Shown: positions 1 to 5,084 of the stretch, in pieces | How the letters are laid out: every line of letters starts with the position of its first letter | Position numbering within the stretch: position 1 is the stretch's first letter | Assembly (NCBI GenBank): GCA_015494595.1 | Contig: WGAX01000064.1 | Location: 1 to 9,719, forward strand | DNA from: Nitratiruptor sp. | Lineage (GTDB): Bacteria > Campylobacterota > Campylobacteria > Campylobacterales > Nitratiruptoraceae | Reading direction: 5' to 3' | DNA: 9,719 bases | Notes under the pieces: generated by a model | What the model was told of the DNA's origin: nothing | The model's database searches: none | Seen by the model: only the letters and a program-made list of their open reading frames with translations | Translations under genes and position numbers: made by a program

Positions 1-249
1 GCCTTCGTCCCCTCCGAAGGTTCGATGTATCAAGGGATGCTGCTTTTGCCAAAGATTGAGCCTACCACGCAGCCTATCGCCCATACCAAGCACAATTACA
101 CCAAATACAATATCGATGCCTATCTCTATGTAGAAGAAGCAGAAGGGGAGTTTGTTTGGCTAAGCAGAGATGAGATAGCAAGCGCTCCCATCCCCACGCT
201 TATTCTGAAACTCCTCCATGCCGCTTTTTCCAAACTCTTCGGATATTGA
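1..249 (+). CDS. mutY: Probable A/G-specific adenine glycosylase MutY, C-terminal end (5' partial)
   Basis: The reading frame is open from base 1 to the TGA at 247-249, so about 82 C-terminal residues of a longer gene are visible. The remnant has the pattern of the NUDIX-like C-terminal domain of bacterial MutY: a GSMYQGMLLLPK-type strand, then a segment with HTKHNYTKY resembling the conserved H..TKY stretch, then alternating hydrophobic residues (IDAYLYV) and a closing WLSRDEIASAPIPTLILKLL segment like the NUDIX 'W...DEL..LP..T.K.L' ending. MutY removes adenine mispaired with 8-oxoguanine. The catalytic HhH domain and iron-sulfur cluster region would lie upstream of the window and cannot be checked. 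A stand-alone NUDIX hydrolase is the main alternative. Its last 50 bases overlap the convergent small membrane protein gene. Confidence 0.55.
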   Translation, partial: AFVPSEGSMYQGMLLLPKIEPTTQPIAHTKHNYTKYNIDAYLYVEEAEGEFVWLSRDEIASAPIPTLILKLLHAAFSKLFGY

Positions 250-370
250 GGATCATAAGCAGATAGAAAAATAGCGCAATCGCCCCATAGAGCCAAAACG
301 CTCTCATATCATTCTCCATAAAAGCTTGGATAGATAGTACTAAAAAGATTGTAGCAATAATGAGGCACAT
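200..370 (-). CDS. Small two-helix membrane protein of unknown function (56 aa)
   Basis: I do not recognise a family. I chose the ATG at 370-368 because AAGGA (383-379) sits 8 bases upstream and because the start lies 1 base after the yaaA stop, which is typical of a downstream operon gene; an earlier in-frame ATG at 439 lies inside yaaA. The protein has a hydrophobic N-terminal helix (about residues 1-17, MCLIIATIFLVLSIQAF), a short loop with E19/D21, a second helix (about 24-43) and a basic tail (RRVWKKRHGG). By the positive-inside rule the C-terminus should be cytoplasmic. It overlaps the end of the convergent mutY-like gene by 50 bases. It is probably co-transcribed with yaaA and so under the palindrome at 1081-1099. 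The helices, SD and spacing are seen; that it is expressed is inference. Confidence 0.6.
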   Translation of the reverse strand: MCLIIATIFLVLSIQAFMENDMRAFWLYGAIALFFYLLMILNIRRVWKKRHGGVSE

Positions 371-371
371 A

Positions 372-1067
372 CTATTTTTCCTTGATGTTAAATACCCAGA
401 TCTCTTCGTTTTTCTTGCTCTGGATTTCAATGAGTTCAAGCCCTTCGAATGCGAAATCTCTAAGCTTTGTGAAGCTGTCGATTTGATTTTCTGCGATTTG
501 TCGCAATACTATACCGCGATAGGCTTTTGCCCAGTGGCTGACTACCTTACCGCCTTTGACAAACTTCATTTTGATACAAAATTTTGGCTTATAGAATTTC
601 TCGTAATACCCGGCTCTCAAATCCAAAATCTCTTCATCTCTCAAGAGATCCTTGCAGCGCTCATTGTAATACTTTTCTGGCTTTATGTCGCCCTCGCTTG
701 CACCCTGCTTGAGTTTGTAAAAGGGTATGAGATCGCTAGCGCACAGAGGCCCAAAGAGATTGGAAAAGATAATGAGGTGGTTATCGATGAACTCCTGGGC
801 TAAAAAGTGCAAAGTGTCATATCCAAGATACTCATAGGCTACTCCCGCGTATCTTCGCACTGCTTTCATGGTAGATGAGGCGAAAATATCTATTTCATAG
901 CGCTCTTTGGTGCCAAAAAGTTTACGAAGTATATCTTCATTCCCACTTTTTACAAGCTCGTCGTACTTTTGCAAAATTTCTTCGCGATCAATTTCGAAAC
1001 AAAACTTCGCACTTTGCTCATTTCCGCCCATACGCTTAGCTTCACTTGGCGCAAAAAGTATCTTCAT
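372..1067 (-). CDS. yaaA: YaaA/DUF328 (UPF0246) family peroxide-stress protein
   Basis: A 231-residue cytoplasmic protein of the YaaA family. E. coli YaaA lowers free iron and limits Fenton damage during H2O2 stress and binds DNA. Family signatures are seen in order: an N-terminal KILFAPSEAK strand (residues 2-11, family usually 'P.K'), the SSTMKAVRRYAGVAYEYL block (65-81, equivalent to 'NRPMKAIERYNGVAYDAL'), FSNLFGPLCASDLIPFYKL (101-119, equivalent to 'SGLYGLLRPLDLI.PYRL') and HWAKAYRGIVLRQI (178-191, equivalent to 'AK.ARG...R'). It is somewhat shorter than the usual roughly 250-260 residues. The start at 1067 has AAAAGGAG just upstream (1080-1073 on the minus strand). It is divergent from the TetR gene, sharing its 49-base promoter region, so it is a candidate TetR target. 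In an organism with oxygen-sensitive hydrogenases a peroxide function fits, but that link is inference. Confidence 0.85.
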   Translation of the reverse strand: MKILFAPSEAKRMGGNEQSAKFCFEIDREEILQKYDELVKSGNEDILRKLFGTKERYEIDIFASSTMKAVRRYAGVAYEYLGYDTLHFLAQEFIDNHLIIFSNLFGPLCASDLIPFYKLKQGASEGDIKPEKYYNERCKDLLRDEEILDLRAGYYEKFYKPKFCIKMKFVKGGKVVSHWAKAYRGIVLRQIAENQIDSFTKLRDFAFEGLELIEIQSKKNEEIWVFNIKEK

Positions 1068-1083
1068 GCATGCTCCTTTTTGT

Positions 1084-1089
1084 TATAAT
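1084..1089 (+). promoter_or_regulatory. Putative -10 box of the tetR-hydrogenase operon
   Basis: A consensus TATAAT in the left arm of the palindrome, placing a transcription start near 1096 and a leader of about 21 bases before the TTG start at 1117. There is no convincing -35 hexamer; the upstream stretch is T-rich, as is common for sigma-70 promoters in Campylobacterota. Confidence 0.5.
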
Positions 1090-1090
1090 C

Positions 1091-1096
1091 ATTATA
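1091..1096 (-). promoter_or_regulatory. Putative -10 box of the yaaA operon
   Basis: Read on the minus strand, the right arm of the palindrome also gives TATAAT. A start near 1084 would leave a short leader that just includes the AAAAGGAG ribosome site before the yaaA ATG at 1067. No clear -35 is visible. Confidence 0.45.
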
Positions 1097-1104
1097 ACAT
1101 TTAC

Positions 1105-1112
1105 AAAAGGAG
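1105..1112 (+). promoter_or_regulatory. Shine-Dalgarno site that fixes a TTG start for tetR
   Basis: AAAAGGAG lies 4 bases before an in-frame TTG at 1117. This is the only strong ribosome site near the 5' end of the TetR reading frame. It supports the TTG over the in-frame ATG at 907 (which would run through yaaA and the promoter) and over the ATG at 1156 (which would remove part of helix 1 of the DNA-binding domain). Confidence 0.7.
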
Positions 1113-1116
1113 AATT

Positions 1117-1710
1117 TTGGCTAGACGCAGCAAAGAGGAGCGAAAACGCCAAATTATGGATGAGGCTTTGAGGCTCTTTAGCAAAGAGGGATTTTTTGAG
1201 GTAACTATTGCAGATATCGCAAAATCATTACATATGAGCGTAGGTAATCTCTACAACTACTTTAGCTCCAAAGAGGCTTTGGCAAAAGAGCTTATTCTTT
1301 ATATTTCTAAGCTTCTTGGCAATGAAATTCGAAAAATTAATCTACAGCCAATAAGCGCCAAAGAAAAGATCAAAAAAATTGTTCAGTTTTATTTTTATAC
1401 GGCAAAAGAGCGCCCGGAGCTGATTGAATATTTTTTGCGCATCTACCTCTCGCACAGAGAAGTGTTTAAAGAGGGGTGTGAGGGAATGATATGCGTAAGC
1501 CCATTTGTGACAGAAATTATGATCTTTTTTGAAGAGGGCGTAAGAAGCGGGGAACTAAGGGATCAGGACTTTTTTAGTGCTTTTGGGCTCTTTATGGGCT
1601 ATCTTGGCGGGATGGTATTTTTGATGGGGGAGGGGATGCTTCCTAACGATATAGAGTATTACATAGAGGATATTAGCCAAAATATCTACTTGGCGCTCAA
1701 AAATGGATAG
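1117..1710 (+). CDS. TetR/AcrR-family transcriptional regulator
   Basis: A 197-residue regulator with a classic TetR N-terminal DNA-binding domain: helix 1 begins at RKRQIMDEALRLFSKEGF (residues 9-26), followed by the helix-turn-helix TIADIAKSLHMSVGNLYNYF (30-49) and the SKEAL cap (51-55). The remaining residues 60-197 form an all-helical ligand/dimer domain without a recognised ligand signature. It holds a Cys pair, C121 and C126, that might be redox-active or bind metal, though nothing proves this. Start: TTG with a strong SD. The stop overlaps the start of the hydrogenase small subunit gene by 8 bases (1703-1710), so regulator and hydrogenase are almost certainly one mRNA and translationally coupled. 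It probably represses itself, the hydrogenase genes and divergent yaaA through the 1081-1099 palindrome. The inducer is unknown; involvement of the coupled hydrogenase is a hypothesis. Confidence 0.88.
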   Translation: MARRSKEERKRQIMDEALRLFSKEGFFEVTIADIAKSLHMSVGNLYNYFSSKEALAKELILYISKLLGNEIRKINLQPISAKEKIKKIVQFYFYTAKERPELIEYFLRIYLSHREVFKEGCEGMICVSPFVTEIMIFFEEGVRSGELRDQDFFSAFGLFMGYLGGMVFLMGEGMLPNDIEYYIEDISQNIYLALKNG

Positions 1711-2551
1711 AGTCTTTTGGTTACAAGGTATCACCTGCAACGGCAATAGCCACTCTTTTGTCAATCTCTCCACTCTGCCAGCGCTTTTAAAAAATATTGA
1801 GTTTATCTACCATCCTTTGCTGGAATCCCTTAGTTTTAGCAAGGCTTTAGAGCAAAATTTTGACATTTTGATTGTAGAGGGTGGAATCAAAAGAGACTGG
1901 CAGCGTGGGGGAGTGGAGTTTGAAAAGCTCTTTTTAGAGCTTGCTAGCAAAGCTAAAAGAATCATTGCTGTTGGCAGCTGCGCTGTGTATGGAGGGATAT
2001 TCAAAGAGTATGACAAAGAGATTTGCGGGGTGTTGTTTGCTAAAGAAGAAAAAAGCCATTACTTTGAAAAATTTAAAGATAAAACCATCAATATCCCCGG
2101 CTGTCCCGCACATCCAGAGTGGATTGCTTATGCGCTAATCTACCAAAAGCCCCATTTAGATGACTATTTTCGCCCAAAAGAGCTTTTTGCCTATACGGTG
2201 CACGCTGGATGTACAAGAAATGAGTATTTTGAGTGGAAAGTGGATGCCAAAAGTTTTGGGCTTAAAGAGGGGTGTCTATTTTATGAGCAGGGTTGTCAAG
2301 CTCCCTATACCCATGGTAGTTGTAACAAGATTTTGTGGAATGAGGTAGCGTCAAAAACCCGCGTTGGCACTCCTTGCTTTGGCTGCACGGAGCCTGATTT
2401 TATTCAAAGAGATCTGTTTCAGACCAAAACCTTTATGTCAATCCCGGCCAAAATGCCTCTTGGCGTGCCAAAGAGAGCATATTTGACGCTTACGGGAGTT
2501 GCAAAAAGTTTTAGGATTGAGAGACTCTCAAAGAGGCTGATAGATGATTGA
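1703..2551 (+). CDS. Soluble [NiFe] hydrogenase small subunit, group 2-like (HupS/HupU type)
   Basis: A 282-residue iron-sulfur electron-transfer subunit. It has no Tat signal and no C-terminal membrane helix, so it should act in the cytoplasm. It opens directly with the cofactor domain, WLQG.TC (C12). Cluster ligands by motif: proximal C12, C93 (GSCAVYGG) and C134 (IPGCPAHPEW), with N15 where the second Cys of CxxC is usual; distal H167, C170 (HAGCTRNEYFEW), C191 and C198; medial C207, C225 and C228 (GTPCFGCTEPDF). The CxGN motif and the KTR.G.PC.GCTEP pattern recall cyanobacterial-type group 2 HupS as I remember it; subgroup needs a tree. Length is near or slightly below other group 2 small subunits. 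It overlaps tetR by 8 bases and the large subunit by 8 bases. Role: H2 sensing or low-rate H2 uptake; the sequence does not decide which. Confidence 0.88.
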   Translation: MDRVFWLQGITCNGNSHSFVNLSTLPALLKNIEFIYHPLLESLSFSKALEQNFDILIVEGGIKRDWQRGGVEFEKLFLELASKAKRIIAVGSCAVYGGIFKEYDKEICGVLFAKEEKSHYFEKFKDKTINIPGCPAHPEWIAYALIYQKPHLDDYFRPKELFAYTVHAGCTRNEYFEWKVDAKSFGLKEGCLFYEQGCQAPYTHGSCNKILWNEVASKTRVGTPCFGCTEPDFIQRDLFQTKTFMSIPAKMPLGVPKRAYLTLTGVAKSFRIERLSKRLIDD

Positions 2552-3749
2552 GATTTTAGAAAAGATTGAGGGTGAAGCAGAGGTTGAGTATAGTTTTGTT
2601 AGCGGTGAGATTAAGGATGTAGTTGTGAGATTTCCTCACTATAGAGGGATTGAGGAAATCTTGCAAGGAAGGGCTGCGCTGGATGCCTTGGTGATAGCTC
2701 CAAGGGTGTGTGGGATTTGCGGGCATGCGCACCTGCAAGCTGCAGCAATGGCGCTTGAGAGAGCATTTGGATGCAAAATTAGCAAGAAAGCCAAAATTAT
2801 TCGTGAGATTACCCGTTTTGCTGAGATTATTCAAAACCATATCAAATGGTTCTATTTGGTGATTTTTGCGCAACTGCACATTCCTTACGATTTTCGCAAA
2901 GTTCATCAAGCAATTGTGTTAGCAAATCGCCTCATTGCCCTTTTTGCAGGCCAATCCCCCCACTCCTCTTACGCCATTGCTGGAGGGGTGACTTGCGATA
3001 TAACGCATGTTGAACTTTTGCAGGCTAAAGCGATAGTGCAAGAGATAGAGGAGATACTTTTTGATCTTTTGGGCGAGTTTGATGAAAAGCAGCTCTCAAA
3101 GGATCTAGCCAAGCTTTTTGAGGCCTTAAAGAGTAAAAATTTGCTTCAAATTGGCAAAAGCCTTGATCGCTTCATAACGCTATCAGAAGATAGTGTAGTA
3201 AAAAACGTCAAGATTTTGCATGGAAAGAGGCGCAAAACTTCCTTGCGCTTTGTGCAAGAGAGGGCTTTTGAAGGAAGCTATGCTAAGGGAGTACTCTATA
3301 GGGGCAAGTTTTATGAAACAGGACCGCTTGCACGCATGATGCAGATGGATCTTCCTTTTATCAAGAGGCTTCATAGGCGCTACAAAGATAGCATTACTAC
3401 TAGAATATTTGCTAGGATTTATGAAGCAAAGCTATTATTGCAAATAATTGCAGAGCATTTAGATCAAATAGACCTCAATGAGCCTTCATATATTCCTTGC
3501 AAGGTAGTGGATGGAATGGGGTATGTGAGTATAGAGGCAGCACGAGGCTCATTGATACATAAAGTAGCAATTAAAAATAGCAAAATCGCTAACTACTCCA
3601 TCATCACTCCAACGCAGTGGAATCTCTCCAACGGCACAAAAGAAAACCCTTCTCTTTTGCAAAAGGCTATCATTGGGCTAAGGGATAGAGAAAAAGCCAA
3701 TTTAGTCTTTCGCTCTTTCGATATCTGCTCTGTTTGTACTACCCATTAG
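2544..3749 (+). CDS. Soluble [NiFe] hydrogenase large subunit, group 2-like, without C-terminal extension
   Basis: A 401-residue catalytic subunit carrying the Ni-Fe site. N-terminal motif RVCGICGHAH (residues 54-63) gives C56 and C59; the C-terminal motif FDICSVCTTH (392-401) gives C395 and C398. RGIEEILQGR (34-43), GPLARM (about 282-287), EAARGSLIH with the key Arg, and PTQWN are also present. Three things are odd. The chain stops at H401, exactly where the maturation protease would cut other large subunits, so no processing is needed, as in H2-sensing hydrogenases. The usual DPC is DIC. At 401 residues it is compact compared with about 475-580 in most families. The EAPRG motif reads EAARG. 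Start ATG at 2544 has AAGAGG at 2531-2536 and overlaps the small-subunit stop by 8 bases. It is the last gene of the TetR operon; the role is probably sensing or a specialised cytoplasmic H2 uptake. Confidence 0.88.
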   Translation: MIEILEKIEGEAEVEYSFVSGEIKDVVVRFPHYRGIEEILQGRAALDALVIAPRVCGICGHAHLQAAAMALERAFGCKISKKAKIIREITRFAEIIQNHIKWFYLVIFAQLHIPYDFRKVHQAIVLANRLIALFAGQSPHSSYAIAGGVTCDITHVELLQAKAIVQEIEEILFDLLGEFDEKQLSKDLAKLFEALKSKNLLQIGKSLDRFITLSEDSVVKNVKILHGKRRKTSLRFVQERAFEGSYAKGVLYRGKFYETGPLARMMQMDLPFIKRLHRRYKDSITTRIFARIYEAKLLLQIIAEHLDQIDLNEPSYIPCKVVDGMGYVSIEAARGSLIHKVAIKNSKIANYSIITPTQWNLSNGTKENPSLLQKAIIGLRDREKANLVFRSFDICSVCTTH

Positions 3750-3815
3750 TTCCAAAACGATAGAAGAAAAGCATCCTATTCAACATTTTTTAATACCCAG
3801 ATAAGAAAAAATCAT

Positions 3816-3821
3816 TAAAAT
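3816..3821 (+). promoter_or_regulatory. Putative -10 box upstream of hydA
   Basis: TAAAAT matches the -10 consensus at five of six positions and would start transcription near 3828, leaving about 30 bases before the GTG start at 3858. No -35 hexamer is evident. The 108 bases between the two hydrogenase operons (3750-3857) contain no convincing terminator hairpin, only a T-run at 3786-3791, so readthrough from the upstream operon is also possible. Confidence 0.35.
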
Positions 3822-3824
3822 ACT

Positions 3825-3838
3825 TGAATGAGTATTCA
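3825..3838. promoter_or_regulatory. Small inverted repeat at the predicted hydA transcription start
   Basis: TGAAT-GAGT-ATTCA is a perfect 5-bp inverted repeat with a 4-base spacer, a geometry like that of CRP/FNR-type sites, though only three of the five half-site bases fit the FNR consensus TTGAT. A second register, AATGA-GTAT-TCATT, overlaps it. It could be an operator for a regulator of hydA, but repeats this short also arise by chance. Confidence 0.25.
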
Positions 3839-3845
3839 TTTAAAT

Positions 3846-3851
3846 AAGGAG
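3846..3851 (+). promoter_or_regulatory. Shine-Dalgarno site that fixes a GTG start for hydA
   Basis: AAGGAG lies 6 bases upstream of an in-frame GTG at 3858. The upstream in-frame ATG at 3828 has no ribosome site and lies at the predicted transcription start, so the GTG is the better start. Confidence 0.7.
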
Positions 3852-3857
3852 CCAAAA

Positions 3858-5084
3858 GTGAATAGAGAAAACTTGCGAGCACTCTTTACCGCCAAGAGTG
3901 CAAGGGTAGATACCAATAAAGGTGAAAAGTATTACCAAGAGCTCTACAAAAGGTGTCGGGCTAGACTAGATGAGCTTGCCAAGATGCCAGCATTTACCAA
4001 AATCTCTATCAAAGAGGTCCTGGAAGATGAGGGAGTGAGTAGGCGCGATTTTTTGAAGTGGGCTAGTGCAGTCACTGCAATGCTGATGCTGCCAAGCTCC
4101 TTTACGCCACTTGTAGCTGAGGCTGCCGAGCTTATGAATAGAGTACCGGTAATTTGGATAGAGCTGCAAGATTGTGCGGGCAATTCAGAGGCGCTTCTTA
4201 GAAGCGATGGACCAAAAATTGATGAGATTATTTTAGAAATCATCTCACTTGAATTTCACGAAACCCTAATGGCAGCTGCCGGCCATCAAGCTGAAAAGCA
4301 GCTAGAGGATGCTATGGAACACTTTGCAGGCAAATACCTGCTATTTGTAGAGGGATCAATTCCTGTTGGAAGAGGCAAAGAGTGGTGCACGATAGGTGCA
4401 AGTGGAGAGACATTTGAAGAGCATCTCAAAAGAATAGCTAGCAAGGCTGCGGCAATTGTTGCAGTTGGTACATGCGCTACATTTGGAGGCGTGCCAGCAG
4501 CAAACCCAAATCCTACAGGAGCAGTAGGCGTTATGGATGTGATCAATGACAAACCAATTATCAATATTCCAGCATGTCCTGCAAACCCAGCCAATATGGT
4601 GGGCGTCATCTTGCACTTCGTGCTTACAGGCCAGATCCCAGAGCTTGACTCACTGCTTCGTCCAAAATTTGCTTTTGGCTATAGGATCCATGATAACTGC
4701 GAAAGAAGAGCTCACTTTGATGCAGGTGAGTTTGTAGAGGAGTGGGGCGATGAGGGGGCACAAAATAACTTCTGCCTCTACAAAATGGGCTGTAAAGGTC
4801 CAATGACATTTAATAACTGCTCAATAGTTCGCTACAATGAATCGGTAAACTGGCCGATTGGCTCTGGACATGGGTGTATTGGCTGCAGTGAACCAGGTTT
4901 TTGGGACAAATATGCTTATGAAAGACCGATGGCTGATGCCAATATCAAAATGGCTCCAGGTGGTGGCGTAGAAAAGAGTGTGGATGAGTTTGGTTTGGGA
5001 TTGCTTACAGCAGCAGGCGTGGGTATAGCGATACATGCAGCAGCAAGCGCAGTAGCTGGCAAAAAAGAAGGAGATGACAAATGA
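3858..5084 (+). CDS. hydA: Respiratory [NiFe] hydrogenase small subunit HydA (Tat-exported, group 1)
   Basis: A 408-residue iron-sulfur subunit of the membrane-bound H2-uptake hydrogenase. Numbering from the GTG, the twin-arginine motif SRRDFLKW begins at residue 61, followed by a hydrophobic stretch, so the folded HydAB complex is exported by Tat. The roughly 60-residue lead before RR is long. Ligands: proximal C106, C206 (GTCATFGG) and C240 (IPACPANP), with N109 in place of the usual second Cys of CxxC; distal H278, C281, C306, C312; medial C321, C340, C343 with the typical P333. The two extra cysteines of O2-tolerant group 1d enzymes are absent (G at both places). A C-terminal helix (about 379-400, GLGLLTAAGVGIAI) anchors it in the membrane near HydC. 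It passes electrons from HydB to the HydC haems. It overlaps hydB by ATGA (5081-5084). Confidence 0.93.
   Translation: MNRENLRALFTAKSARVDTNKGEKYYQELYKRCRARLDELAKMPAFTKISIKEVLEDEGVSRRDFLKWASAVTAMLMLPSSFTPLVAEAAELMNRVPVIWIELQDCAGNSEALLRSDGPKIDEIILEIISLEFHETLMAAAGHQAEKQLEDAMEHFAGKYLLFVEGSIPVGRGKEWCTIGASGETFEEHLKRIASKAAAIVAVGTCATFGGVPAANPNPTGAVGVMDVINDKPIINIPACPANPANMVGVILHFVLTGQIPELDSLLRPKFAFGYRIHDNCERRAHFDAGEFVEEWGDEGAQNNFCLYKMGCKGPMTFNNCSIVRYNESVNWPIGSGHGCIGCSEPGFWDKYAYERPMADANIKMAPGGGVEKSVDEFGLGLLTAAGVGIAIHAAASAVAGKKEGDDK

Larger units (their letters stand above)
1081..1099. promoter_or_regulatory. Perfect 19-bp palindrome, probable TetR operator
   Basis: The sequence tgttataatcattataaca is two 9-bp arms that are exact inverted repeats around a single C at 1090. 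It lies in the middle of the 49-base gap between divergent yaaA and tetR. TetR-family dimers typically bind palindromes of this size next to their own gene, so this is most likely the operator of the adjacent regulator. Because the arms contain the -10 boxes for both directions, binding should block yaaA and the tetR-hydrogenase operon together. No second copy was noticed elsewhere in the window, including upstream of hydA. Confidence 0.75.

Noticed and set aside
2..20. 6-bp inverted repeat at the window edge (CCTTCG/CGAAGG)
   Set aside because: Short, inside the mutY-like reading frame and with no T-run; likely chance.
360..803. 147-codon frame on the plus strand
   Set aside because: It lies almost wholly antisense to yaaA, whose family motifs are clear, and has no ribosome site or recognisable domain.
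907..1116. Longer version of the TetR protein starting at ATG 907
   Set aside because: It would run antisense through yaaA and across the promoter palindrome. The TTG at 1117 has a strong ribosome site and begins just before helix 1 of the TetR domain.
3764..3791. Possible intrinsic terminator after the soluble hydrogenase genes
   Set aside because: There is a T-run at 3786-3791 but only about 4 bp of pairing (ATAG/CTAT) upstream with a large loop, too weak to call.
3828..3857. hydA start at ATG 3828
   Set aside because: No Shine-Dalgarno precedes it and it lies at the predicted transcription start. The GTG at 3858 has AAGGAG at good spacing.
4192..4206. 15-base palindrome in hydA (7-bp arms around one T)
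   Set aside because: Arms this short are expected about once by chance in a window of this length, and it lies in coding sequence with no promoter-like context.
4162..4510. O2-tolerant (group 1d) hydrogenase
   Set aside because: The two supernumerary proximal cysteines of that group are absent; both positions are glycine.
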